Below the pieces are notes generated by a model. That model had not been told where the DNA came from and did not search any database. It saw nothing but the letters and a program-made list of their open reading frames with translations. DNA of 64,000 bases from Marinibacterium profundimaris. Lineage in GTDB: Bacteria > Pseudomonadota > Alphaproteobacteria > Rhodobacterales > Rhodobacteraceae. Below, one piece after another: positions 16,317 through 24,395 of the stretch. Every line of letters begins with the position of its first letter. Position 1 is the stretch's first letter. Where the stretch lies: NCBI RefSeq assembly GCF_002210095.1, contig NZ_AQQR01000010.1:1-64000 (forward strand), given 5' to 3'. Position numbers and translations under genes: made by a program.

Positions 16317-17767
16317 CGGCCCTTTGCCTCGTGGATGTGGCGGCGGACGGCGTCGGCGATATCCTCGGCGCTGTCGGGGGCGTCCGGTCCGGCCAGCCGC
16401 GCGGCCGCGGCCATGGCGGCAGCCGTCGCGGTGGGCGGGGGTGGGTCGCCGGCCCGGTACCGGACGTCGCCGCCGACCATGGTCAGGATCGTGTCGGCGC
16501 CGGTGCAGCGGCTGATGACAAGGTCGAGCATGTCGCAATCGGGGTCGAGATAGGAGCCGCGCGCTCGGGCCGGATTTAGTGCCACAAGATCCGCGCGGTT
16601 GCCGGGGGCCAGCGTGCCGATGTCGGGTTGAAAGATCGCGCGCGCTCCGGCCTCAGTGCCCATGGCCAGCGTCAGCCGGCTGACGTTCGCGGGCGACCCG
16701 GTGCCCCGCGCCAGAAGCCCGCCAAGGCGCAACTCGGAGAGGTAATCCTCGGTATCGTCCAGCGCGCAATTGTCGGTGCCAAGCGCCACGGGCAGCCCGG
16801 CGGCCCGCCAGTCGGCCAGGGGCGGGGCGCCGTTGAAGAGGCGCATGTTGGCACCGGGGTTCGACACCACGGTAAGGCCGAGGCGCAGTGCGTCCGCCAG
16901 GTCGTCGGGTCGCGCCTGGGCAAAATGCGCCGCGCTGACGTGGGTCTCGAAGACGCCAAGGCGTTCGAGATGTGTCAGGACGGAGCCCTTGTAGAGCGTG
17001 TCCGCGACGGTCCGTTGCGCCGGGGATTCCAGCAAATGGAAATGGATGCCCGTCCCGGTCCGCGCCGTATGGGCGGCGATGGCCGTCCAGGCCGCATCGC
17101 TGACCCATTGCGGCCCCGCCGGGCCATGGGCAAGCGTGATCGTCGGGTGATCGGCGTAATCCTCCAGCAGCCTGTCCATCAGGTCGAGCGTCCGGTCCAG
17201 CGGCAGGTAGGCGGGGCGCGCCGAGGACAGCAGCCTCTGCGCCCGACCCGACAAGTCGTGGCGAAAGGCGTCTTCGTCGGCCGGCGGATAGACCAGCCCG
17301 CCCTGGTCCGCGAAACCCAGGCAGACCGTGGCGCGCAGCCCCGTCTCTTCATAGGCGCGGATCACACCGCGCAGCTCGGCCTCGTAATCGCCTGTGGCAT
17401 AGGAATAATTCGCGTGCAGCGTGGCGGTGACGCCGTTGCGCAGCATCTCCTGCGCGGCGAGGAGGGTCAGCAGGTAGGCATCCGGTGTCCCGCGCCCGCG
17501 CCGCCGCGCGATCCAGGGTTCCAGCTGATCGTCCGGGTACCCCAGCTGCAGCTGACTGAGGCCGCGTCCGTGCTGGTGGGCGTTCACGAAGCCCGGAAGC
17601 AGGATCGCATCGCCAAGCGGCCTGACCCGGGCCTGCGGATACCGTGCCCGCAGATCCTCTGGCCTGCCGACCGCCCGGATCCGCCCGTCGTCCACCGCCA
17701 CGGCCCCCGGGCGCAGCACGGGCTGCGCCGCGCCGGGGATCACGCAATCGGCCGTCAGAAGCTGCAT
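16313..17767 (-). CDS. Amidohydrolase (deaminase/chlorohydrolase type)
   Basis: Metal-dependent hydrolase of the cytosine deaminase/AtzB/SsnA group, 484 residues. The metal motif is NAHQHGRG (H64, H66); HFHLLES and the later GTDNCALDD supply further ligands, and LAPGNRADLVALN is the family's C-terminal strand. It would deaminate or dechlorinate a ring compound, but the substrate is not readable. Start 17767 lies just after the DctM gene (2-bp gap). Transcription runs dctP-Q-M, this gene, epimerase, SDR, so an imported compound may be processed by these three enzymes. Confidence 0.88.
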   Translation of the reverse strand: MQLLTADCVIPGAAQPVLRPGAVAVDDGRIRAVGRPEDLRARYPQARVRPLGDAILLPGFVNAHQHGRGLSQLQLGYPDDQLEPWIARRRGRGTPDAYLLTLLAAQEMLRNGVTATLHANYSYATGDYEAELRGVIRAYEETGLRATVCLGFADQGGLVYPPADEDAFRHDLSGRAQRLLSSARPAYLPLDRTLDLMDRLLEDYADHPTITLAHGPAGPQWVSDAAWTAIAAHTARTGTGIHFHLLESPAQRTVADTLYKGSVLTHLERLGVFETHVSAAHFAQARPDDLADALRLGLTVVSNPGANMRLFNGAPPLADWRAAGLPVALGTDNCALDDTEDYLSELRLGGLLARGTGSPANVSRLTLAMGTEAGARAIFQPDIGTLAPGNRADLVALNPARARGSYLDPDCDMLDLVISRCTGADTILTMVGGDVRYRAGDPPPPTATAAAMAAAARLAGPDAPDSAEDIADAVRRHIHEAKGR

Positions 17768-17769
17768 GG

Positions 17770-19071
17770 TCAGAACAGCAGGTTCGGCAACCAGGTCACC
17801 AGCCCCGGCCAGAAGATCAGCATCACGGTGAAGGCCAGCATCAACGCCACGAAGGGCAGCGAGCCCCAGATCACGTCCATGATCGACCCGGTCCCCCGGA
17901 CGCCCTGCACGATATAAAGATTCATCCCGATCGGCGGCGTGATCAGCCCCGTCTCCATCATCAGCACCAGGAAGATGCCGAACCACACCGGGTCGATGCC
18001 CAGGTGCAGGATCAGCGGGAAGACCACGGGCAGCGTGGCGATCATCATCGACAGCGTCTCCATGAAACAGCCGAGGATCAGGTAGAAGACGATCAGCAGG
18101 AACAGCACCTGTACCGGCCCGGCGCCCAGTTCGACCACGAAGCGGGTCAGGGTCTGGGGAATGCCCAGCATGCCGATCACGAAGTTCAGGAAATGCGCGC
18201 CGACCATGATCAGCAGGATCATCGCCGAAATGCGCACGGTCGAGATCATCGCCTCGTGCAGCAGGGGGAAGGTCATCCGGCCCTTGGCCAGCGCCACCAG
18301 CAGCGCGCAGGTCACACCGATGGCGGCGGATTCAGTGGGGGTTGCCCAGCCGCCATAGATCACGCCCATCACCACGGCGAAGATCAGCAGCGGCGGCAGG
18401 ATTTCCAGCAGCGATTTCAGCTTCTCGCGCAGCGGGCGGTCGGGCAGGCTGGGCCCGGCGACGCCGGGGTTCAGCACGGCGATCACCGCGATCAGCGCCA
18501 TGAAGGCGCCGGTCAGCGCGATGCCGGGCAGGATGCCGGCGGCAAAGAGCTGGCCGATGGAGGTATTGGTCATCGAGCCATAGATGATGATGTTGATCGA
18601 CGGCGGGATCAGGATGCCCAGCGTGGCGCCCGCGGCGATGGTGCCGGCGGTCAGGCGCTCGTCGTACTTGCGCTCGGACAGGATCGGGATGGCGACGTTG
18701 CCGATGGTGGCGGCGGTCGCGACCGAGGATCCCGAGACGGCGGCGAAGAAGGCCGAGGCGCCGATGTTGGAATGCAGGAGCCCGCCCGGCAGCTTGCGCA
18801 TCCAGTCCGACAGCGCGCGGTACAGCCCGTCGGCCACGCCGGAGCGCACCAGGATCTCGCCCAGGAAGACGAACAGCGGGATCGCGGTGAGGATGAAATC
18901 GTTCTGACCGCTCCAGATCTGGTTCCCGAAAGTCATCAGGATCGGCCAGCCCATCGTCGTCATGGCGCCGATGAAGGCGGTCAGGAACATCGCCACGGCC
19001 ACGGGCAGGCCGATCAGCATGAAGCCCAGCATCATCAGGAAGCCAAGCGTTGCCGTGCCGATACCGATCAT
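17770..19071 (-). CDS. TRAP transporter large permease (DctM type)
   Basis: Large membrane subunit of a tripartite ATP-independent periplasmic importer, 433 residues with about 12 helices. Landmarks are VSGSSVATAATIGNVAIP and GATLGILIPPSINIIIYG, the conserved sodium/substrate-site loops, and the C-terminal ETGLITPPIGMNLY. It overlaps the small permease gene by 4 bp. It probably works with the binding protein encoded from 20784. Confidence 0.93.
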   Translation of the reverse strand: MIGIGTATLGFLMMLGFMLIGLPVAVAMFLTAFIGAMTTMGWPILMTFGNQIWSGQNDFILTAIPLFVFLGEILVRSGVADGLYRALSDWMRKLPGGLLHSNIGASAFFAAVSGSSVATAATIGNVAIPILSERKYDERLTAGTIAAGATLGILIPPSINIIIYGSMTNTSIGQLFAAGILPGIALTGAFMALIAVIAVLNPGVAGPSLPDRPLREKLKSLLEILPPLLIFAVVMGVIYGGWATPTESAAIGVTCALLVALAKGRMTFPLLHEAMISTVRISAMILLIMVGAHFLNFVIGMLGIPQTLTRFVVELGAGPVQVLFLLIVFYLILGCFMETLSMMIATLPVVFPLILHLGIDPVWFGIFLVLMMETGLITPPIGMNLYIVQGVRGTGSIMDVIWGSLPFVALMLAFTVMLIFWPGLVTWLPNLLF

Positions 19072-19658
19072 TGCGCACCTCGTGCCGTCACGCCGGCCTG
19101 TTCTTCGTGGATGAGATCATCAAGCGATTTGGGCCCGTAGAAGCGGTTCAGCCGGTCGCGGTCGCGCAGGAACAGCATCGCGGCATGCAGGAACAGCGCG
19201 GTCGACACGATGGCAAAAACCGCCAGCCCGAAGACCCAGACGCTTTGCGGCATCCACAGCGGTGTCATCAGGGGCGTGCCGGACAGGGATTTGAATTCAA
19301 TGCTTTCCATCAGCGCGGCCCAGCCCCGCCAGGCCATGAAAAGCGCCATCAGCATGGTGCCCAGCGTCGCCAGCAGGTTCAGGACCGAGCCCACCGCGGG
19401 ATTGATCCGCTCGGTCAGGATTTCCACCCGCGTATGGGCCCGTTCGATCGCGGCCAGAGAGAAGCCGAAGGCGCCGGTGATGGCCAGGGTGTAGCCTCCC
19501 AGCTCGTCGCTGCCCTGAAGCGAGACATTGGCGAAGCGCCGCAGCAGCACCTCGGCGGTGATCGTCAGCGTCAGCAGCAGCAGGGCGTATCCGGCCACCA
19601 GCGCGAGGAACCGCGCGACGGGCGTCAGCGCCCCGGCGACCCTGTTTTCTTCGGACAT
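19068..19658 (-). CDS. TRAP transporter small permease (DctQ type)
   Basis: Small membrane subunit with four predicted helices, 196 residues. The SDELGGYTLAITGAFGFSLA segment resembles the helix-2 region of DctQ proteins, with an RAHTRVEIL stretch following. It lies between the binding protein and DctM genes, in the common P-Q-M order. An 82-bp gap with a hairpin separates it from dctP, and its stop overlaps the dctM start. Confidence 0.88.
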   Translation of the reverse strand: MSEENRVAGALTPVARFLALVAGYALLLLTLTITAEVLLRRFANVSLQGSDELGGYTLAITGAFGFSLAAIERAHTRVEILTERINPAVGSVLNLLATLGTMLMALFMAWRGWAALMESIEFKSLSGTPLMTPLWMPQSVWVFGLAVFAIVSTALFLHAAMLFLRDRDRLNRFYGPKSLDDLIHEEQAGVTARGAQ

Positions 19659-19691
19659 TCGGCCTCTCCCGGTCCCGGGTGAATGGGGAAA

Positions 19692-19716
19692 CGGGGGCGC
19701 CGGATCGGCGCCCCCG
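19692..19716 (-). terminator. Attenuator-type hairpin between dctP and dctQ
   Basis: Perfect 10-bp GC stem (19692-19701 with 19707-19716) and a 5-nt loop in the gap after the binding-protein gene, read on the minus strand. Three T's and then C's follow, so termination would be partial. It would raise the binding protein over the membrane subunits. Confidence 0.55.
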
Positions 19717-19740
19717 CACAGTTCTTGCCCTTGGCGGGGC

Positions 19741-20784
19741 TCAGTTGATGGTCAGGCCGGCGGCTGCGCCCGCGGTCTCGTTCCAGGTCTCCGAGCAGGA
19801 GGGATCGACATTGTTGCAGGTCTCTTTCCAGATCGGCAGCACGACGGTCTCGGCGATTTCCTTGATCTTCGCGCGGTCGTCATCGGTGATCTCGACCAGC
19901 TCCATGTCGAACTTGGTGTGATCGCTGCAGCTGTCGGCGCCGGTGTTGCAGGCGACCGCGTCACCGTTGGCCGAGACGGCAAGCTCCCACAATTGATCTT
20001 CGAGCGACTTGAATTCCTCTTCCAGCGCGGCTTGTTCTTCGGCCGAGAAGGAATTCCAGGTGTCGAGGTTGATGAAATGCCCCTGGACCGAGCCGGAGAC
20101 CGACAGCGGCAGCTGGTGGGTCGTCACTTCGGGCCAGTTGCCGGTGTTGCCGGAGGTCGGCGAGGTCACGCCGCAGGTCACCACGCCGCGCTGCAGGGCG
20201 GGGTAAACCTCGGAGAACTGCAGGGTGACGGGCGTGGCGCCCAGCGATTCCAGCATGGCCGACATCGACGGCGTGAAGCTGCGGACCTTCATGCCGTCCA
20301 AGTCGGCCAGCGTCTCGATCGGTTCGTTGCAATAGAAGACCTGCGGGCCGAAGGGCCAGAGGGTCAGCGCCTTGGCGTTGAACTTCTCCTGCAGGCGGGT
20401 GTCGAAGGCGTCGCGATAGGCGTCGACCACGGTGTGCAGGCTGTCCATGTCGGTGGCCACGCCGATCAGGTCGATGCCTTCGAAGAACGGGTCATCGCGC
20501 GAGGCCATGCCGATCTGCACCGACATCACGTCGAAGGCGCCGCTGCGCAGCAGGCGCAGCGCGTCGGGGGCCTTCACGCCGACCACGTCCATCGGGTTGT
20601 AGTTCATTTCCAGCTCGACGCCGGCGTTCTCGCCCAGGCTGTCGAAGAAGGCCTGCTCGATCGCGACCTGCTTGGTGTTCTGCGAGAAGTTGCCCGCGAC
20701 GCGAAGCGACTCCTGGGCGGAGGCCAGCGCCGGGACGCTGACCAGGGCGGCCGCGGCCAGGGCAGCTGTGAGAGTGTTGCGCAT
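19741..20784 (-). CDS. TRAP transporter substrate-binding protein (DctP type)
   Basis: Periplasmic receptor of the TRAP system, 347 residues. Start at 20784 gives a signal peptide MRNTLTAALAAAALVSVP with cleavage near ALASAQ; an upstream in-frame extension would bury it. MKVRSFTPSMSAMLESLGA contains the conserved arginine that binds the ligand carboxylate, and FSEVYPALQRGVV is the family's conserved motif. The C-terminal third has closely spaced cysteines (CNTGADSC and CNNVDPSC), unusual for this family and suggestive of disulfides. The ligand is probably an organic acid. Its promoter region faces the isomerase gene at 21089. Confidence 0.9.
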   Translation of the reverse strand: MRNTLTAALAAAALVSVPALASAQESLRVAGNFSQNTKQVAIEQAFFDSLGENAGVELEMNYNPMDVVGVKAPDALRLLRSGAFDVMSVQIGMASRDDPFFEGIDLIGVATDMDSLHTVVDAYRDAFDTRLQEKFNAKALTLWPFGPQVFYCNEPIETLADLDGMKVRSFTPSMSAMLESLGATPVTLQFSEVYPALQRGVVTCGVTSPTSGNTGNWPEVTTHQLPLSVSGSVQGHFINLDTWNSFSAEEQAALEEEFKSLEDQLWELAVSANGDAVACNTGADSCSDHTKFDMELVEITDDDRAKIKEIAETVVLPIWKETCNNVDPSCSETWNETAGAAAGLTIN

Positions 20785-21088
20785 TTTCGGTTCCCTGAGA
20801 TTGCATTCATTTTTGGACTGACCCGAGCGTTTCAGGAAGCAGGCGCGGCGATCAACGCAAATTCCCACATGCCGGCCAGCTTTTTGCATTTCTTCCGAGA
20901 ACGGCGCATTTTTGGGCGAAAACTGCCGGATAATGCCGGTGATATGCCCGTTTCATGGATTTTTGCGGGTTTCGCGCATTGACGAGATTGCGCAGGCGTG
21001 GCGCAACTTGTCAGGACAACAGTACACGTGGAGCTGCAGAAAATGAATGCAATCCTCCCGCCGCCCTTGCAGTGAATGGAATTTCTGA
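20785..21088. promoter_or_regulatory. Divergent promoter region with a long-range inverted repeat
   Basis: 304 bp between dctP (leftward) and the isomerase gene (rightward). A 14-bp sequence at 20800-20813 (ATTGCATTCATTTT) recurs exactly as its reverse complement at 21040-21053, one copy near each gene start. A shorter TGAATGCA overlaps the isomerase start codon. The symmetry suggests one regulator controlling both directions, and the GntR protein encoded at 21864 is the nearest candidate. Confidence 0.5.
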
Positions 21089-21829
21089 ATGCAGACAAGC
21101 GATTCTTCCGGCCCGACCATCATCGGCATGCTGACCCCTTCGTCCAACACGGTGGTCGAACCCTACACGGCGGCGCTGGCCTGGCCGCTGTTTCCGCAGG
21201 TCTCGGTCCATTTCGGCCGCCTGCGGGTGACGCGAATCGCGCTGGACGAGGGATCGAACGACCAGTTCGGGATCGACCCCTTCCTTGCCTCGGCGGATCT
21301 GCTGGCCGATGCCAAGGTCAATGTCATCGCGTGGAACGGCACTTCGGCCAGCTGGCTGGGCTTTGACAGCGACGACAGGCTTTGCGCCGCGCTGGCCGAA
21401 CGCACCGGCGCGCGGGCGACCTCGGCGATCCGAAGCCTCAACGCGCTGATCGGGGCCTTCGGCGTGAAAAAGCTGGGGCTGGTCACGCCTTACACCCCGG
21501 ACGTGCAGCAGCAGATCATTGAAAACTATGCCGCGATCGGGGTCGAGACGGTCGCAGAACGGCACAGCAACCGCTCCGACAACTTCTCGTTCTCCGAGGT
21601 GTCCGAGGACGAGATCGAGCGCATGTGCCGCGAGGTGGCCGAGGCGAAGCCGGATGCGATCGCCATCGTCTGTACCAACATGCGCGGCCCGCTGGTGGCG
21701 GCCCGGCTGGAGCGCGAGTTGGGGATCCCTGTGCTTGATTCCGTGGCGTTCACCCTGTGGGGCTGCCTGAAGGAGGCCGGCATCGACATGACGCCGCTGT
21801 CCGAATTCGGCATGATGTTCGGCAAGTGA
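21089..21829 (+). CDS. Maleate isomerase/arylmalonate decarboxylase family protein
   Basis: Asp/Glu-racemase-superfamily enzyme, 246 residues. The N-terminus IGMLTPSSNTVVEP is typical of the maleate cis-trans isomerase and AMDase group. Only the C-terminal catalytic cysteine is kept (C195 in IVCTNMRG). The N-terminal position is occupied by NGTSAS (T85, S86), with Y135 in LVTPYTP, which is the arrangement known from arylmalonate decarboxylase rather than the two-cysteine maleate isomerase. It could therefore decarboxylate or isomerise a malonate- or maleate-like acid imported by the divergent TRAP system. It is followed by the GntR gene after 34 bp. Confidence 0.8.
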   Translation: MQTSDSSGPTIIGMLTPSSNTVVEPYTAALAWPLFPQVSVHFGRLRVTRIALDEGSNDQFGIDPFLASADLLADAKVNVIAWNGTSASWLGFDSDDRLCAALAERTGARATSAIRSLNALIGAFGVKKLGLVTPYTPDVQQQIIENYAAIGVETVAERHSNRSDNFSFSEVSEDEIERMCREVAEAKPDAIAIVCTNMRGPLVAARLERELGIPVLDSVAFTLWGCLKEAGIDMTPLSEFGMMFGK

Positions 21830-21863
21830 ACCGGCTGCGGCGCGACAGTCACGGGGAGAGGAC

Positions 21864-22565
21864 ATGGCCGAGACGGATGTGAGGGACGAGCCGCCCGACG
21901 CGGAGAAGGAAGGCCGGGCGGGCGAGGCGTCGCTGCACGAGACGCTCGTCAGCCGTCTGCGCCAGCTGATGATCGAGGGCACGCTGGAAAGCGGCCGGCG
22001 AATCCCCGAGGCGGATCTCTGCCGCCGGTTCGGCGTCTCGCGCACCCCGCTGCGCGAGGCGTTGAAGGTGCTGGCCGCGCAGGGCTTCGTGGAACTCCGG
22101 CCCAATCGCGGCGCCATCGTCGCCCCGGTCTACCCCGACCAGATCGGCCCGATTTTCGAGCTGAAGGGCGCGCTGGAACGGCTGATCGGCCTGACCGCCG
22201 CCGCCCGGGTCACGCAGGACGACCTGGACCATATCAACGCCCTGCACCTGGAACTGGGCGCCGCACTCGACCGGGGTGACATGGATGACTACACGCGGCT
22301 GAACTATGCCTTCCACAAGGGCCTCGCGCAGGTCTCGGGCAATGCGCTTCTGTGCGAAACCTACGACGGGCTGCAACAGCGGATCTGGCGGTACCGGTTC
22401 GTGGTGAACGAGGATTTCTCGCGCGTGGCCGACAGTTTCGCCGAGCATGACCAGATCATGATCGCCCTGCGCGCCCGCACCCCGCTGGACCTGGCCGCGC
22501 GGCTGGAGGCGCATAACCTCAAGACCTGCGAGGCGATGCTGCTGGCGACCCGGCAGATGCCCTGA
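21864..22565 (+). CDS. GntR-family transcriptional regulator (FadR subfamily)
   Basis: One-component regulator, 233 residues. The winged helix lies at about residues 20-90, with the recognition region ADLCRRFGVSRTPLREALKVLAAQGFVELRPNRGA. The C-terminal all-helical FCD domain probably binds a carboxylic acid through metal-coordinating histidines; AEHDQIMIALRAR is a typical FCD helix. The start ATG 21864 has a GGGGAGAG site. It is downstream of the isomerase gene and close to the divergent TRAP promoter, so it probably controls this block. Confidence 0.9.
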   Translation: MAETDVRDEPPDAEKEGRAGEASLHETLVSRLRQLMIEGTLESGRRIPEADLCRRFGVSRTPLREALKVLAAQGFVELRPNRGAIVAPVYPDQIGPIFELKGALERLIGLTAAARVTQDDLDHINALHLELGAALDRGDMDDYTRLNYAFHKGLAQVSGNALLCETYDGLQQRIWRYRFVVNEDFSRVADSFAEHDQIMIALRARTPLDLAARLEAHNLKTCEAMLLATRQMP

Positions 22566-22576
22566 CAGGCGGGACC

Positions 22577-23446
22577 CTACCGGATCGTCGGATCCAGCTT
22601 GTCGCGCAGCCAGTCCCCGGCGAGCGAGATCGACAGCGTCGTGAGCATGATCACCATGGCGGGGGCCAGCATGATCCAGGGCGCGGTGGTGAGGTATTCG
22701 CGCCCGAAGCCCACCATGTTGCCCAGGCTCGATTCCGGCGGCTGCACGCCAAGGCCCAGGAAGGACAGGCCGGATTCCATCAGGATGATCTCGGGGAAGG
22801 TCAGCGTCATCGACACGATGAGGGTCGAGGCGACGTTGGGCAGGATGTGATGCAGGTAGACCCGGCGCGGCGTAGCGCCCAGCTGCACCACCGCCTCGGC
22901 ATAGCCCTGCGCCCCGGCCGAGATCGCAAGGCCGCGCGCGATGCGGGCATAGCGTTCCCAGCCGTAAAAGCCCATCAGCACCACCAGCAGCCACATGGAC
23001 GAGCCGAAGAAGGCCAGCACGGCCAGCGACATGATGAGGAAGGGCAGGGCGGCCTGGAAGTCGGCCAGCATAACCACGAAATGCTCGACCACACCGCGGA
23101 ACTGCGCCGCCAGGAAGCCCAGCGACGTGCCGAAGACCGCCGACAGCAGCGTGGCGCCGAAGGCGATGATAAGCGACACGCGGATCGACTGGATCAGCCG
23201 CGACAGCACATCCCGGCCCAGCTCGTCCGTGCCCAGCCAGTGGCCCGGCGTGCCCGGCGGCGACAGGCGCGCCATCAGGTCCATCTGCGTCACGTCATAG
23301 GGCCGGATCCAGTCGGCAAAGATCGCGCAGAGCAGCATCAGCGCCAGCCAGCCAAGGCTGAACGCCACGGCGCCGGGCACACCGGTCATCCGCCGCAGCA
23401 GGGTCCTGCGCGGGGCGCCGGTGGGGGAAGCGGGGGCAAGCGTCAT
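22577..23446 (-). CDS. Peptide/oligosaccharide-type ABC transporter permease (DppC-like)
   Basis: Second permease of a DppBC-type importer, 289 residues, with about six helices after a short cytoplasmic start. GTDELGRDVLSRLIQ is the signature region of the DppC/OppC branch, and the EAA loop AEAVVQLGATPRRVYLHHILPN follows. LSFLGLGVQPPESSLGNM is also diagnostic. It is the last gene of the operon transcribed from 28125 (binding protein, OppD, OppF, DppB, DppC) and converges on the GntR gene with an 11-bp gap. Confidence 0.92.
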   Translation of the reverse strand: MTLAPASPTGAPRRTLLRRMTGVPGAVAFSLGWLALMLLCAIFADWIRPYDVTQMDLMARLSPPGTPGHWLGTDELGRDVLSRLIQSIRVSLIIAFGATLLSAVFGTSLGFLAAQFRGVVEHFVVMLADFQAALPFLIMSLAVLAFFGSSMWLLVVLMGFYGWERYARIARGLAISAGAQGYAEAVVQLGATPRRVYLHHILPNVASTLIVSMTLTFPEIILMESGLSFLGLGVQPPESSLGNMVGFGREYLTTAPWIMLAPAMVIMLTTLSISLAGDWLRDKLDPTIR

Positions 23447-23458
23447 CTGTGGGTCCTC

Positions 23459-24385
23459 TCAATGCGCGGGCTGGGCGCGCAGGCGCGGGTCGAGCCAGCC
23501 GTAAAGCAGGTCGACCACAAGGTTCGACACCACCATCACGGCAGCGATCAGCAGCAGGATGCATTGCACGACGGCCAGATCTCGGTTGGCCACCGACACG
23601 ATCAGCAGCCGCCCGATCCCGGGCCAGGAGAAGATCGTCTCGACCACCACGGCGCCGGAGATCACCGAGCCGACCATGAAGCCCACGATGGTCACGATCG
23701 GCACGGCGGCATTGGGCAGCGCATGGCCGCGCACCACGTCGTGCCAGCGCACACCCTTGGCCGAGGCGGTGCGGATATAGGGCTGGCCCATAACCTCGAT
23801 CATGGCCGAGCGCGAGAACCGCGCGAGGATACCGATCCCGCCGATGGACATGGTGATCGCGGGCAGCAGCGCATGCTGCCATGTTCCGATCCCGCCCGAC
23901 GGCAGGGCATGCAGCGTCACGGCGAAGATCAGCACCAGCACCAGCCCCATCACGAAGGACGGTATGGTGAAGCCCAGAATGGCCAGGAAGATCACGCCCC
24001 GGTCGATGGCACTGTCGCGGTGCAGCGCGGCATAGATCCCCGCCGGGATCCCGATGCAAAGCTTCAGCAGCAGCGCCGGGATCGTCAGCTGCAGGGTCGC
24101 GGGCACCCGTTCCAGCACCAGCTCGATCGCGGGCGAGCGATCCCGCATCGACAGACCGAAATCGCCCGACAGGATCTCGCGAAAATAGCTGATGTACTGC
24201 TGCCAGAGCGGCGCATCCAGCCCCCATTCCGCGCGGAAGGCATCGACGACGTTCTGCGGTACATCGGGGCCCATCAGCACCTGCGCCGGATCGCCCGACA
24301 TGCGCAGGACGACGAAGGCAAAGGTCATCACGGCCAGCACCGTCACGACGGCGCGGAACAGACGGACCAGGACAAAGGCGATCAT
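23459..24385 (-). CDS. Peptide/oligosaccharide-type ABC transporter permease (DppB-like)
   Basis: First permease of the importer, 308 residues. The N-terminal MIAFVLVRLFRAVVTVLAVMT helix and the DPAQVLMGPDVPQ periplasmic loop are typical of DppB. YIRTASAKGVRWHDVVRGHALPNA is the EAA loop, and SGAVVVETIFSWPGIGRLLI the conserved segment before the last helices. It is 12 bp from the DppC-like gene and 10 bp after OppF. Confidence 0.92.
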   Translation of the reverse strand: MIAFVLVRLFRAVVTVLAVMTFAFVVLRMSGDPAQVLMGPDVPQNVVDAFRAEWGLDAPLWQQYISYFREILSGDFGLSMRDRSPAIELVLERVPATLQLTIPALLLKLCIGIPAGIYAALHRDSAIDRGVIFLAILGFTIPSFVMGLVLVLIFAVTLHALPSGGIGTWQHALLPAITMSIGGIGILARFSRSAMIEVMGQPYIRTASAKGVRWHDVVRGHALPNAAVPIVTIVGFMVGSVISGAVVVETIFSWPGIGRLLIVSVANRDLAVVQCILLLIAAVMVVSNLVVDLLYGWLDPRLRAQPAH

Positions 24386-24395
24386 GGCGGCCTCC

